DNA of 23,051 nt from a virus: IMG/VR virus record IMGVR_UViG_3300020021_000049, positions 1 through 23,051 of that record; one strand, 5' to 3'. Position numbers and translations under genes: made by a program. Positions 14,984 to 22,412 of the stretch are shown piece by piece. The notes under the pieces are model-generated. The model was not told the origin of the DNA. It saw nothing but the letters and a program-made list of their open reading frames with translations, and did not search any database. The first letter of the stretch is position 1; every line of letters begins with the position of its first letter.

Positions 14984-15720
14984 GTCGCGATCTCGGCTGA
15001 TGGCGTCGGCGCGGGCTGCGACAGTGGGGTGAGGATGGTGACATCGCCCTGCATGTCGAGGAGTTTGCCGAGATCGACGAACGTCAGATACGCACGACCC
15101 TTGACACCAAACGACTCGTTCCACGAGTTGTCGATCCACACCCGCTCATTGACGGCGTCGATCTCCCGGGACTCGATCTCATGCCCACCGGCGACTTTCC
15201 CGCCGAGACGCAACCGGCCGTCAGCGTCGGGGCTGAACATCTTCTGAAGCCACGACACACCGAGCATCACCGGCGTCTTGCTGAGCGCCTTCAGGCAGTC
15301 GTCGAGGGAGAACGTGTGCTGCATGCCGGAGATCAGACCCTTGGCCTTGAGCACCTTCGCGATGGTCAGGCCGGAGCTTCCGTCATCATTCGGCGGATAT
15401 GGGCCGTTGCCGTCTTCCTGCTCGGCGTCGGAGTACAGGTCGAGCGCCCCGGCCTCGTCGAAGGTGAAGGGCAGCTTCGGGATCGTGAGCAGCGTCGAGT
15501 AGTACGGGTCCGTCGCCAGGGTGCCGATACCGGCATTGGCTGTGCATGACCCGACCTGGCCCTGGTCGAGGATCGGGATGTGCCGTTCGTGCACCGCAGA
15601 CTCGATCTTCAGGTCGGTGGTGTCGAAGCGGTAGAGCTTCGAGCGCGAGTCGTGGTGGATGTGCCGGTTGAGCCTGCGATCGGAACTGGGAATCCGCTCA
15701 TGGTGGACGGTGTGGGCCAT
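14980..15720 (-). CDS. Papain-like (C1 family) cysteine peptidase
   Basis: A 246-aa protein with the papain-type layout: oxyanion Gln and catalytic Cys in LDQGQVGSC (Q53 or Q55, C59), His 180 in GGHEI and Asn 198 in WIDNSWNESFG. The block GQVGSCTANAG and the DNSW motif are characteristic of C1A-like bacterial and phage peptidases. There is no signal peptide. The N-terminus is His/Arg rich. The gene is coupled on both sides: its start overlaps the upstream stop by one base (TAATG) and its stop overlaps the downstream start. It could act in lysis, virion maturation or entry. Which of these is not clear; it lies upstream of the packaging genes. Confidence 0.85.
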   Translation of the reverse strand: MAHTVHHERIPSSDRRLNRHIHHDSRSKLYRFDTTDLKIESAVHERHIPILDQGQVGSCTANAGIGTLATDPYYSTLLTIPKLPFTFDEAGALDLYSDAEQEDGNGPYPPNDDGSSGLTIAKVLKAKGLISGMQHTFSLDDCLKALSKTPVMLGVSWLQKMFSPDADGRLRLGGKVAGGHEIESREIDAVNERVWIDNSWNESFGVKGRAYLTFVDLGKLLDMQGDVTILTPLSQPAPTPSAEIAT

Positions 15721-15950
15721 TAGACCTCCCGGTCGTCGCGGTCTTTGAGGAGGTGCAGGATGCCGCGACCGGTGTCATAACCGGTGGGCAGATACCAGAC
15801 CTTGTTGTCGATCACGAGGTGCATGCCCTCGGCGTGGATGGCTTCGTTGTTCGCGCCGCAGAGTTCGACCAGCGACATCTCGATGTGCTGCGGGGCATCC
15901 CGGATCGTCCAGGTGTCGTCTTCGTTGTGGTCCCACACGAGACTTGCCAC
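15720..15950 (-). CDS. Small hypothetical protein upstream of cysteine peptidase
   Basis: A 76-aa protein starting at a GTG at 15950 with a weak AAAGGCGG upstream. The sequence is acidic, with WDHNEDDTWTIRDAPQ and a C-terminal VWYLPTGYDTG. Its stop and the peptidase start share one base, so the two genes are translationally coupled. It could be a partner or inhibitor of the peptidase, but no family is recognised. It is the first gene downstream of the terminator that ends the accessory block. Confidence 0.62.
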   Translation of the reverse strand: MASLVWDHNEDDTWTIRDAPQHIEMSLVELCGANNEAIHAEGMHLVIDNKVWYLPTGYDTGRGILHLLKDRDDREV

Positions 15951-16080
15951 GGCGACCGCCTTTCGGGTCGCAGTGAGGGTTGGGGGTAGATCGCCGGGAT
16001 ATCGAATCCCGCGCGCGCTCCATGCCGAGGGGCGCCGCACACCAGTGACGTGCGACCCGCATCCGGTCAATGGGGGCAAC

Positions 16081-16107
16081 AAAAAAACCCGCCGGGCGAG
16101 CGGCGGG
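16081..16107 (-). terminator. Rho-independent terminator ending the accessory gene block
   Basis: A 7-bp GC stem, CCCGCCG (16088-16094) with CGGCGGG (16101-16107), is followed on the minus strand by seven U residues (16081-16087). It lies 48 nt after the stop of the excisionase-like gene and separates the right-hand accessory genes from the peptidase-terminase block. The remaining interval, 15951-16080, has no clear gene or promoter. Confidence 0.9.
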
Positions 16108-16154
16108 CATAGTGGTACGACTTGCACTGAGTGTTCGGTCCAAGGTCGAGTTTG

Positions 16155-16400
16155 TCAACTCTCCAGGTAGGGGCATATTCCGAACGCAAGATGGTGCACA
16201 TCGGCGAAGCGGTAGACCTTGCGTCGGCCAACGCTGCCGAGCGCCGTCAGGTCGCCCGCTGAAGCCCACCGGCGGATGGTCGACTCCGCGCATGTGCGGC
16301 CGCGATCGGTCAGGTATTGAACGATCCGCTCAGTGTTGCCGCACTGGAGATCCTCGGCACACCGGGCGCAAGTCCCACGTGCCAATCGCTGCCCGGTCAC
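16155..16400 (-). CDS. Excisionase-type winged-helix DNA-binding protein
   Basis: An 81-aa protein whose GTG start overlaps the previous stop (GTGA). Residues 23-70 read ERIVQYLTDRGRTCAESTIRRWASAGDLTA with GRRKVYRFADV, a MerR/excisionase-type winged helix as in HTH_17 proteins. Three Cys at 11, 14 and 20 may bind zinc. Such proteins act as excisionases or small regulators. It is the last gene before the terminator. It is not next to the integrase, so a role as excisionase or late-gene regulator is open. Confidence 0.75.
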   Translation of the reverse strand: MTGQRLARGTCARCAEDLQCGNTERIVQYLTDRGRTCAESTIRRWASAGDLTALGSVGRRKVYRFADVHHLAFGICPYLES

Positions 16401-16639
16401 GGCTCGTGGTTGGCGCAGTAGAACGTGACCTTCTCGTGGAGGTCTGGCAACCGCTCGATGACCATCATCGACACCGGCTTGCCGCAGGTGGCGCATCCCT
16501 CGGCGGCCTGACGTTCACGTTGCCGGTCTTCCGCCGCGACGAGCCTGCCGATGAACTCGCTGAAGATGATCTGGTTCGGGTCGCCCGGACCGTAGAAGTC
16601 TTCGAGGCCGAGGAAGCCCGGCAGGCTGGGCCCGCTCAT
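16397..16639 (-). CDS. Small zinc-ribbon hypothetical protein
   Basis: An 80-aa protein. The C-terminal half has CATCGKPV and then FYCANHE, a probable treble-clef or ribbon zinc site. The N-terminal half is helical (IIFSEFIGRLVAAEDRQRERQ). Start ATG and stop both form 4-nt overlaps with neighbours. Function unknown. Confidence 0.7.
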   Translation of the reverse strand: MSGPSLPGFLGLEDFYGPGDPNQIIFSEFIGRLVAAEDRQRERQAAEGCATCGKPVSMMVIERLPDLHEKVTFYCANHEP

Positions 16640-16839
16640 GGCTGTTCCATGTTTTCAACCACTCGTGTCGCCCGGCCGCTGGCGCCCGCCTCGCATTCGG
16701 TGCAATTCCAGCCGCCAGTGGGCTCGGGCGCTGTGAGATAACTCCACACCTCGACCGCGTGCCCGAACTCCTCGGCGTGACTATTGCCCGCCTTCTGGGC
16801 GTCGACCAGGGAGATGGGTTCGTAGATGTAGCCGGTCAT
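16636..16839 (-). CDS. Small hypothetical protein (67 aa)
   Basis: A 67-aa protein starting at an ATG that overlaps the preceding stop as ATGA; a GTG three codons upstream is also possible. It has a CTEC motif near residue 48 and is otherwise acidic. It sits in a chain of coupled small genes. No family is recognised. Confidence 0.65.
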   Translation of the reverse strand: MTGYIYEPISLVDAQKAGNSHAEEFGHAVEVWSYLTAPEPTGGWNCTECEAGASGRATRVVENMEQP

Positions 16840-17210
16840 GGTCGCCACTCCTCGCGGAAGTCAGCATGCCTGGCGTAGGCCTGGATCAGCTTCTGCAGCG
16901 AGTATCCGATCATCGACAATTCGGAGTTCATGTGCTGGTAGTGCGAATCCGGTACGCCCTGGTAGGGCCACGTATCGATCGGGCCTCGCATCCAATTCTC
17001 CGCCCAGCCGATGAAATCAAGCTTGGCCTTGGCGTCGGCCACGAGATCGGCATCACCCGACTTCCGCGCCGCGCGCAACTGCTCGTTGGCCCGCTTGCGG
17101 TAGAACTCGGTCATGCGCGGCATGTGCCCGATGATTGCGAATCCCGACAACCGTGCGGCCTCGGCGCACCCGTCGATGGTCTCCGCTCGGCGAGTTGGCC
17201 AGGTCTTCAT
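16836..17210 (-). CDS. Hypothetical protein with DUF6221-like C-terminal motif
   Basis: A 124-aa protein. The ATG at 17210 forms an ATGA overlap with the upstream gene and is preferred over an ATG three codons earlier. It is helical (FYRKRANEQLRAARKSGDADLVADAKAKL) and ends ARHADFREEWRP. That end resembles the closing motif of DUF6221 proteins, one of which is encoded directly upstream, though the rest of the sequence does not match. Function unknown. Confidence 0.68.
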   Translation of the reverse strand: MKTWPTRRAETIDGCAEAARLSGFAIIGHMPRMTEFYRKRANEQLRAARKSGDADLVADAKAKLDFIGWAENWMRGPIDTWPYQGVPDSHYQHMNSELSMIGYSLQKLIQAYARHADFREEWRP

Positions 17211-17695
17211 GCGGTCCATTCTGCCCGCCAATCCTCGTGGTCGTCCCATCGCAGCGCTAGCAACCGGACGACGTGATCGATCGCGGTTGCCGCCGCAACC
17301 TGGGCCTCGCGTTCGTCGGGATCTCGCCCGTCGGCGTATTCGTACCGCTGACCGGCCTCGTCGAGCGCCCAGCAATTTTCGACCTGGTCCGGGTCCTGCC
17401 ACATGCCGATGATCTGACGCTTGGCGTCGATGTCGCGGAGTTCCCGCTGCTGTTCCGGAGTCGCGTGGGTGACGCTGTGGCCGTGGCTGATCGACCCCCA
17501 CCCGGCGTGGTCGGCGTGCATCACCTCTTGCAGCCAACCGCAGCACCGCACGCCCGTGGGCGTCTGGACCTGCGCCTCGCACGACATGACCGAGAATGGC
17601 GCGTCACCATAGCTGCTGGTGTTGACGGTGTACGGGCCGACCTTGCGCTCGTCGTCGTCCAGCCGCGCGGCGATGAAGACGTCGATCTCAGTCAT
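17207..17695 (-). CDS. DUF6221 family protein
   Basis: A 162-aa protein. The start MTEIDVFIAARLDDDER and the end VVRLLALRWDDHEDWRAEW match the layout of DUF6221 proteins of actinobacteria and their phages, as does RELRDIDAKRQII in the middle. The function of this family is unknown. The segment around residues 40-90 contains several Cys and His (CCGW, HADHAGW). It is coupled to both neighbours by ATGA overlaps. Confidence 0.78.
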   Translation of the reverse strand: MTEIDVFIAARLDDDERKVGPYTVNTSSYGDAPFSVMSCEAQVQTPTGVRCCGWLQEVMHADHAGWGSISHGHSVTHATPEQQRELRDIDAKRQIIGMWQDPDQVENCWALDEAGQRYEYADGRDPDEREAQVAAATAIDHVVRLLALRWDDHEDWRAEWTA

Positions 17696-17997
17696 CGAAT
17701 CCTCCTGATCCATCGCTGTGCGTCTAGCCGTCGCTGCGCCTCGTTAACCTCGTCGACCGTCGGCGGTGTCCATCGCCCACCCGCCGCGCGATTGCTCAAC
17801 GCCTTCTCGACGACATTGAAGTCGAACGGGTCCAGCAGTTGCTGATACCGAACCTGCCAGGTGTGCACGACCTCGGACGTCGCTTCCTGGTCGAGGCCGA
17901 GCGCCAACGCGTGGCGCATGAGTTGATCCATCCTCATCGCACCGGCGTAGGCGACCGGAGAGAAGACTCGCATCAGCGCCAGGGCTTCGCGGTTCAC
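17692..17997 (-). CDS. Small protein resembling phage helicase loader family
   Basis: A 101-aa protein starting at GTG 17997, overlapping the upstream stop. It begins with a helix (REALALMRVFSPVAYAGAMRM). The middle has TWQVRYQQLLDPFDFNVVEKALSNRA followed by RWTPPTVDEVNEA. The W...L..dF..V..AL..........PT..E layout is that of small helicase-loader proteins of phages (G40P loader-inhibitor type). This is a pattern-level resemblance only, and no replicative helicase is visible in the window. Confidence 0.5.
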   Translation of the reverse strand: MNREALALMRVFSPVAYAGAMRMDQLMRHALALGLDQEATSEVVHTWQVRYQQLLDPFDFNVVEKALSNRAAGGRWTPPTVDEVNEAQRRLDAQRWIRRIR

Positions 17998-19097
17998 GAT
18001 GCCTCCGCCAGGATCTCGACCATCGGTGCGGTGGCTGCTTCGACGTGTAGTCGCCACTGGCCGCGGGCGTCGAGCTTGTTGCCCCGCACCTTGACCGCTT
18101 CGCCGTCTTCGTTCAGCCACTGCCCGCAGGTGCAGGCGACCGACCACCACCTGTCGGCGAGGATCTTCGGCTTCACCTTGTCGTTGGCTTCGATGACGAC
18201 CAGCTCACCGACGAACTCATGCGCCGCCGTGGTGTCCGGTGCCCGGTCGCGGATCTGCTTGCCGAGCTTCAGCCACGCCCGCTCCTGCCACTCCATCTTG
18301 CACCGTGGGCAGACGATGCGCTTGACGTACGGGTCCTGCCAGATCGCACCGCCGCACGACTCCTCCATGCCGGTCTCACGGTTGCGGCGACGTTCGGGGC
18401 ATGACCCGATGTGGACGAGGTCGGAGTGTTCGCCGAGAACGGAGCGGCAGGCACCGACCATGATCCGCAGCCCGTTGAGGAAGTCGCCGATGTCGGGGTG
18501 TGTGTCACACGCTTCGTCGAACCGGGACGCGAGCGCGGCCACGGCATCGTGCAGCCAGCCAAGTTGTGGCCGTCCGAACCGTGCGGCGTACTCCGCCTCG
18601 AGGGTGTCGGAGATTGGGCGCATGATCACATGCCCGTCGCCGACGCCGACGAAGGTTTCAACGACCAGCTTCGACGAGGTCAGCAGCGACCGCATTAGTC
18701 CGGGGCTTCCCTCCGGTGCCGTCCGATCCGGCACGACGACGGGGCCGAAACCGTACCGGTCGGCGAAGTCGTCATACCAGGCATCAACCCACACCCGCAG
18801 TGGGATCGGACCGGTTTGATGCGCGGTCTCGCCAGGGTTGAAGTCGAAACAGCCCGCCGACAGCAGGCTGAACGCGGCCAGGTTGATGCCCAATGGTGCA
18901 GCATCGGGCTTGCGGTGCTTGGTGCCATCCGAGCGCGCGGTGCCACCCGGAACAAGAGCGGTGATGAGGTTGTCGGCGAGCGCGGGGAGTTCGGCCAACA
19001 TCGTGGCGTAGCGGTTGCGGCAGCCTTCATGAACCCGCGCGGGAACGGGGTTCGACCGGCCGCAGCCTTGGCAAGTTGGTGTCTCTTCGTCGGCCAT
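17994..19097 (-). CDS. Zinc-binding hypothetical protein (367 aa)
   Basis: A 367-aa protein. The N-terminus has C9QGC12, H23, C26, a zinc finger of the kind seen in actinophage proteins. The middle, about residues 45-230, is helical with no named domain. From about 235 there are further Cys pairs (CPERRR, SCGGAI, CPRCKMEW) and near 325 CTCGQW, suggesting a second and third ribbon. It is preceded by a 122-nt gap holding a possible weak terminator. Its stop overlaps the start of the loader-like gene. DNA or RNA binding is likely; function unknown. Confidence 0.72.
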   Translation of the reverse strand: MADEETPTCQGCGRSNPVPARVHEGCRNRYATMLAELPALADNLITALVPGGTARSDGTKHRKPDAAPLGINLAAFSLLSAGCFDFNPGETAHQTGPIPLRVWVDAWYDDFADRYGFGPVVVPDRTAPEGSPGLMRSLLTSSKLVVETFVGVGDGHVIMRPISDTLEAEYAARFGRPQLGWLHDAVAALASRFDEACDTHPDIGDFLNGLRIMVGACRSVLGEHSDLVHIGSCPERRRNRETGMEESCGGAIWQDPYVKRIVCPRCKMEWQERAWLKLGKQIRDRAPDTTAAHEFVGELVVIEANDKVKPKILADRWWSVACTCGQWLNEDGEAVKVRGNKLDARGQWRLHVEAATAPMVEILAEAS

Positions 19098-19166
19098 TGG
19101 GGTGATCTCGTTTCGCAGCAGGTGGGGGCTACGATTTGGCTGACCTTGTGATCGGGGTCGTGCGGT

Positions 19167-19215
19167 AAAAAGCGAGTCGGCGGTTGGCTCTCCGTGGGGG
19201 TGGAGTCGGCCGCCG
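19167..19215 (-). terminator. Possible weak terminator or attenuator
   Basis: A CGGCGG (19178-19183) / CCGCCG (19210-19215) pairing with an inner CTCC/GGAG pairing is followed after 6 nt by five U residues (19167-19171) on the minus strand. The stem is interrupted, so it may be weak. It lies between genes 19220-19531 and 17994-19097. Confidence 0.35.
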
Positions 19216-19219
19216 TCTG

Positions 19220-19531
19220 CTATCTCGGGTTGGGCGGGATTCCCCAGCTGGACACGAAGTGGCTGCCACCTTCGCGCGGACCGCCATCGCGCTTGCCGAT
19301 CGTGGGCGCGATCTTGATGCCTTCCGCTTCGACGGGCGCGTCAGCGGACTGGATCCAGAAGAGCCACCTTCGCTGCTCTGGATCGGTTGCGAGTGTCGAG
19401 CATTCCGTCTCGCTGAGCACGTTCCAGCCGAGTCCGGCGCCTGCTCGCAAGGACGCAATGACTTCCGGGTCATCAAGTACTTCGACGAAGAAACGGGCGC
19501 CGACGCGGCCCGATAGTTTGGCGCTACCCAT
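19220..19531 (-). CDS. Hypothetical protein (103 aa)
   Basis: A 103-aa protein starting at ATG 19531, with AAGGGG about 8 nt upstream, overlapping the previous gene by 8 nt. It begins KLSGRVGARFFVEVLDDPEV and has RRWLFWIQSADAP in the middle; the C-terminus is Gly/Pro rich. No family is recognised. A probable RNA structure follows it. Confidence 0.62.
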   Translation of the reverse strand: MGSAKLSGRVGARFFVEVLDDPEVIASLRAGAGLGWNVLSETECSTLATDPEQRRWLFWIQSADAPVEAEGIKIAPTIGKRDGGPREGGSHFVSSWGIPPNPR

Positions 19532-19880
19532 GACGCTTTCCCCTTTCGATAGCGCGACGTTCCGCGCGGTTGGCCGGCTCGACGACCTCACCGTCGATCA
19601 CCTTGTGCCTGGCTACGAAGCGTGGCCAGCGGTCCGTGGCGTTCAGGGTGACAACGAGGTCTTCGGTTCGAATCGGCCCGCGGCCCGCCCGCACCTTCGC
19701 CACCGGGATATTGCCGACCGAGATGACCGTCGGCCCGTCGTCGCTGCGGTTGATGTGGATGCCGTCGTCGGCGCCAGCGGCAATGAACGGGGTCAGGTCG
19801 GTGCCGGCCGCCAACTCGGCGATGGTCGGGTTCTCCGGGTCGGCTGGCATCGGCATCCAGAAGACCCGAGGCTCGGTCAT
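19524..19880 (-). CDS. Small protein with tail-tube-like N-terminal motif
   Basis: A 118-aa protein starting with an ATG that overlaps the upstream stop. Residues 4-32 (RVFWMPMPADPENPTIAELA and GTDLTPFI) resemble the N-terminus of the phage's own major tail protein (VVFVTTLADPANPTVAE followed by VDLSCYL) and of actinophage major tail proteins in general. The C-terminal half is different and ends in a basic helix (NRAERRAIERGKRHG). It is encoded 18 kb from the tail module, among accessory genes. It may be a tail-tube-derived decoy or a duplicated remnant. Confidence 0.65.
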   Translation of the reverse strand: MTEPRVFWMPMPADPENPTIAELAAGTDLTPFIAAGADDGIHINRSDDGPTVISVGNIPVAKVRAGRGPIRTEDLVVTLNATDRWPRFVARHKVIDGEVVEPANRAERRAIERGKRHG

Positions 19881-20296
19881 GCGGCCGCCCCGTACGTCCT
19901 GGCGGCGTACTTCCGGATGGACTCACGGGCGTCGTCGATGGCCTTGCACCCCGGCAGGTGGCCCGACACTGCGGTGAACGCGTCGCGAGCACCGAGCATG
20001 TAGGCCCGGTAGGTCGGGTTCCGGAATCGGGTGCAGAGCGCGACGAGGAAGGCGGGCACCTCGCCGTCGAGGTCTATGACGATGGCGTCCGGGTCGGTCA
20101 TGAGATCCGGGACCACCTCGTCAACCGGCTGCGGAACCGGCTGCCGTTGCAGACGGAGGTGATGGCCGGCTTCATCGTGGGTGATTGCGAAGGTCGCGCG
20201 GTAGAGACTCGGGTCAAGGCCCAAAGACTCGACCCATGCGATCACATCGCCGAGTTCTTGGTTGTCGAATTCCGTGGTGTCCAGGAAGTCGGTCAT
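19877..20296 (-). CDS. Hypothetical protein (139 aa)
   Basis: A 139-aa protein. The ATG at 20296 has GAGGAG upstream; longer open sequence upstream is the shadow of another gene. It starts acidic and helical (DTTEFDNQELGDVIAWVESLG) and has RFRNPTYRAYMLGARDAFTAVSG near the C-terminus. It ends four bases into the tail-motif gene. No family is recognised. Confidence 0.62.
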   Translation of the reverse strand: MTDFLDTTEFDNQELGDVIAWVESLGLDPSLYRATFAITHDEAGHHLRLQRQPVPQPVDEVVPDLMTDPDAIVIDLDGEVPAFLVALCTRFRNPTYRAYMLGARDAFTAVSGHLPGCKAIDDARESIRKYAARTYGAAA

Positions 20297-20304
20297 TGCT
20301 CTCC

Positions 20305-20505
20305 TCACACGTATTGCCCGATCGAATGACCAGTGCTGGTGGTGGCGCGTTCGATCCATCCGAACTTGCACCGGTTGCATGCCCGGCTCAGGTATGAGCC
20401 GAGGCCTTCGAGCGTCTGCCATACCGTCGAGGCGCCGACGTTGCCGCACATCCGGCAGGTCGGCTGCGCACCGGTGTACGGCGGGGCGACCAGCGTGGCT
20501 TTCAC
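20305..20505 (-). CDS. Small double-CxxC zinc-ribbon protein
   Basis: A 66-aa protein with CRMC (residues 17-20) and CNRC (43-46), a classic zinc ribbon. The GTG start overlaps the upstream stop as GTGA. Nothing else identifies it. It may bind nucleic acid. Confidence 0.7.
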   Translation of the reverse strand: MKATLVAPPYTGAQPTCRMCGNVGASTVWQTLEGLGSYLSRACNRCKFGWIERATTSTGHSIGQYV

Positions 20506-21668
20506 TCGGTGATCTTGGGCTCGTAATGCCGTCCGGGAATCCGTTCATAGACGTCGCTGGACCCGTCGGTGAAGTTGACGGCGAACTCACCGTTGCTGCT
20601 CAGCGCCGAGATCGAGCCGACCTTCCGCGTATTGTCGACATGCAGCACGATCGGCGTGGTGGCCAAGTCCAGATCACGGATCGCCTCCCGTAGGGCAGCC
20701 ATCCGGCTGGCGGAATGGGCGCCTTGACTCATCCACTCAAGCTCGGCCACCGCCCGGGCCGCTTCGACTACCGGCGCCTTCTGGCGGTTGGCGGCCTGGA
20801 AGTCGCGGAGCGCGGCCCCGGCGCTGGCGTATGCCTTCTCGACGATGGTCAGCCTCGCGTTCTTGCGCTCGGCCTTCGCCCGCGCCTTGTCCAGTTTGCG
20901 GCTGAGATCGTCGGTCAGATCCTCGGCGGCTTTGGTGGCGGCACATGCCTCGCGTAGCGGGTCGGCGAACTTCTCGGCCTCAACGAGTAGGCGGCCCGAA
21001 TCGGTCCGCGCGCTGTCGCGATCGGCAATCAACTCCCGCACCAACTCGGCCGCATCGCCGAAGTAGTCCTCACCGTCAGAGACTTTGCCGAGCGCGCCGG
21101 CTATCTCGTAGGCGAGCGCATTCAGGGTGACCGAGTGCTGACGTAGCCTCTCGACCTCGGCGACCGGATAGACGCCGCCGGTAGCTTCGGCGAGCACCGG
21201 CCAGTCCACACCGTGCACCCGCGCCGTATGAGGCTGCGTGCGAACCATCGCGACCGGACCGACTGCTGGGTACTGGTCGACGATCTCAGACCATCCCGAA
21301 ACGTCCGGCAGCGCCTCACGCTGACGGACCGAATGTTGAATCAAGACATTGGCAGCGCGGGCGGCATCAGTTCCGAAGATCTGCAACAGCACGGTGTCGC
21401 GAAGGACGTCCGTCGCACCACTGAAGACCCGATCCAACTCGAGCGCGAACCTGAAGACACCAACGAACGCGTCATCGTCATCGACGAAGCGCAAGCCAAG
21501 CTGGCGGATCCAGTTCTCGGCGATGCTGTAGGGAATGAACACGACCCGCTCAAGGACGCGGATGACCGTCGCCGCGTCGGATTCAACGATCCCGGCCGCA
21601 GCGAAGATCACCGTCAACTCGGCCTCGGTCTGATCGGAGAATTTGGATAGATCACCAATTACCGGCAT
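20502..21668 (-). CDS. Hypothetical coiled-coil protein (388 aa)
   Basis: A 388-aa protein starting at ATG 21668, with GAGAGG 6 nt upstream. The N-terminal third is helical and acidic (SDQTEAELTVIF, RVLERVVFIPYSIAENW). The middle, from about 200 to 330, is a coiled coil (DDLSRKLDKARAKAERKNARL). The C-terminal 60 residues are beta-rich (ISALSSNGEFAVNFTDGSSDVYERI), possibly a small SH3-like or Tudor-like fold. I do not recognise it. It is the largest protein of the accessory block, with the zinc-ribbon gene coupled downstream. Confidence 0.62.
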   Translation of the reverse strand: MPVIGDLSKFSDQTEAELTVIFAAAGIVESDAATVIRVLERVVFIPYSIAENWIRQLGLRFVDDDDAFVGVFRFALELDRVFSGATDVLRDTVLLQIFGTDAARAANVLIQHSVRQREALPDVSGWSEIVDQYPAVGPVAMVRTQPHTARVHGVDWPVLAEATGGVYPVAEVERLRQHSVTLNALAYEIAGALGKVSDGEDYFGDAAELVRELIADRDSARTDSGRLLVEAEKFADPLREACAATKAAEDLTDDLSRKLDKARAKAERKNARLTIVEKAYASAGAALRDFQAANRQKAPVVEAARAVAELEWMSQGAHSASRMAALREAIRDLDLATTPIVLHVDNTRKVGSISALSSNGEFAVNFTDGSSDVYERIPGRHYEPKITE

Positions 21669-21764
21669 CAAACACCTCTCGTTTCGTCAAGATCGTTCTT
21701 GCCCGTCGGTGAGAACCTGGCACTCGAACTGGCCAGTAACATACGTATCTGCAGGTCAGCCGTC

Positions 21765-22412
21765 CTACTTGCCAACGCTCAAGTGGCTGACCGTCAAGCT
21801 CATCGCGGCCGGGATGAGCGCCTGCTGCTCCGGCGTCAACTGCAACGCGTCGAACGCCGCCGACATCAGCGCGAACATCTGCTTGCCGAACAACTCGGCC
21901 AGGTCGTTCTGCCGGTCCTCGACACCCATGTCGTGAGCCGTCTTGTATGCATCCCGGAAGTGTTTGCGCTCCCGGAACTCCAACTCGAGCCAGATGTTCG
22001 GCTTCGCCTCCCGCTTGGTGTTCGTGCCGCCGAACTCCGATGCACGGATCTCGGCCTCTTCGGTGACACCCCACACCAGGGCATCACGGTCGGCCGCCTC
22101 GATCTCCTTGACCCGCTGCTCGTAGTAGGCGACCCGGCCGGCCGAACGCCACACCTCCTGCAGGGCGGCATCCCGAGGGTCGACTTCGATGGGCACACCG
22201 AACGCTGCCAGTTCGGCCAGGGCGCGCTTCTCGACGACTCGGCGGGTGGCGGCCTTACGGACCTGGCCAGCACTGCCACCATGCTTGTTGCAGACATCAC
22301 CGCCCTGGATCGGATGACAACCGCACTGGATCCCGTCCGTTTTCCGATGGGCCTTGCAGCGTTTGGGGTCATGTGGTTGGCCACATTTCGGGCATGTCAT
22401 GGGGTCGGCCAT
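21765..22412 (-). CDS. HGG-motif zinc protein, candidate small terminase
   Basis: A 215-aa protein. Residues about 7-44 have CPKC, then RCKAHRKTDGIQC and a CNKHGGSAGQVR motif, a Cys/His cluster found in actinophage proteins often called terminase small subunit or HNH-like. The following ATRRVVEKRALAELAAFGVP helix and PRDAALQEVWRSAG region are DNA-binding-like. Candidate small subunits normally precede terL; here it is 7 kb away. The start overlaps the upstream stop by one base (TAATG). The assignment rests on family recollection. Confidence 0.55.
   Translation of the reverse strand: MADPMTCPKCGQPHDPKRCKAHRKTDGIQCGCHPIQGGDVCNKHGGSAGQVRKAATRRVVEKRALAELAAFGVPIEVDPRDAALQEVWRSAGRVAYYEQRVKEIEAADRDALVWGVTEEAEIRASEFGGTNTKREAKPNIWLELEFRERKHFRDAYKTAHDMGVEDRQNDLAELFGKQMFALMSAAFDALQLTPEQQALIPAAMSLTVSHLSVGK

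Noticed and set aside
15985-16020. T-arm-like sequence suggesting a tRNA or att fragment
   Set aside because: GGGAT/ATCCC pairs around a 5-nt loop, but no acceptor, D or anticodon arms can be fitted on either strand.
16142-16158. Strong late promoter at the TTGACA box
   Set aside because: The -35 is perfect but the -10 candidate matches consensus at only three of six positions and it reads into a terminator. Not listed as a promoter feature.
21669-21764. Promoter and operator in the gap upstream of the 388-aa gene
   Set aside because: ATACGTAT and CTGCAG are short palindromes and no -35/-10 pair at proper spacing was found.
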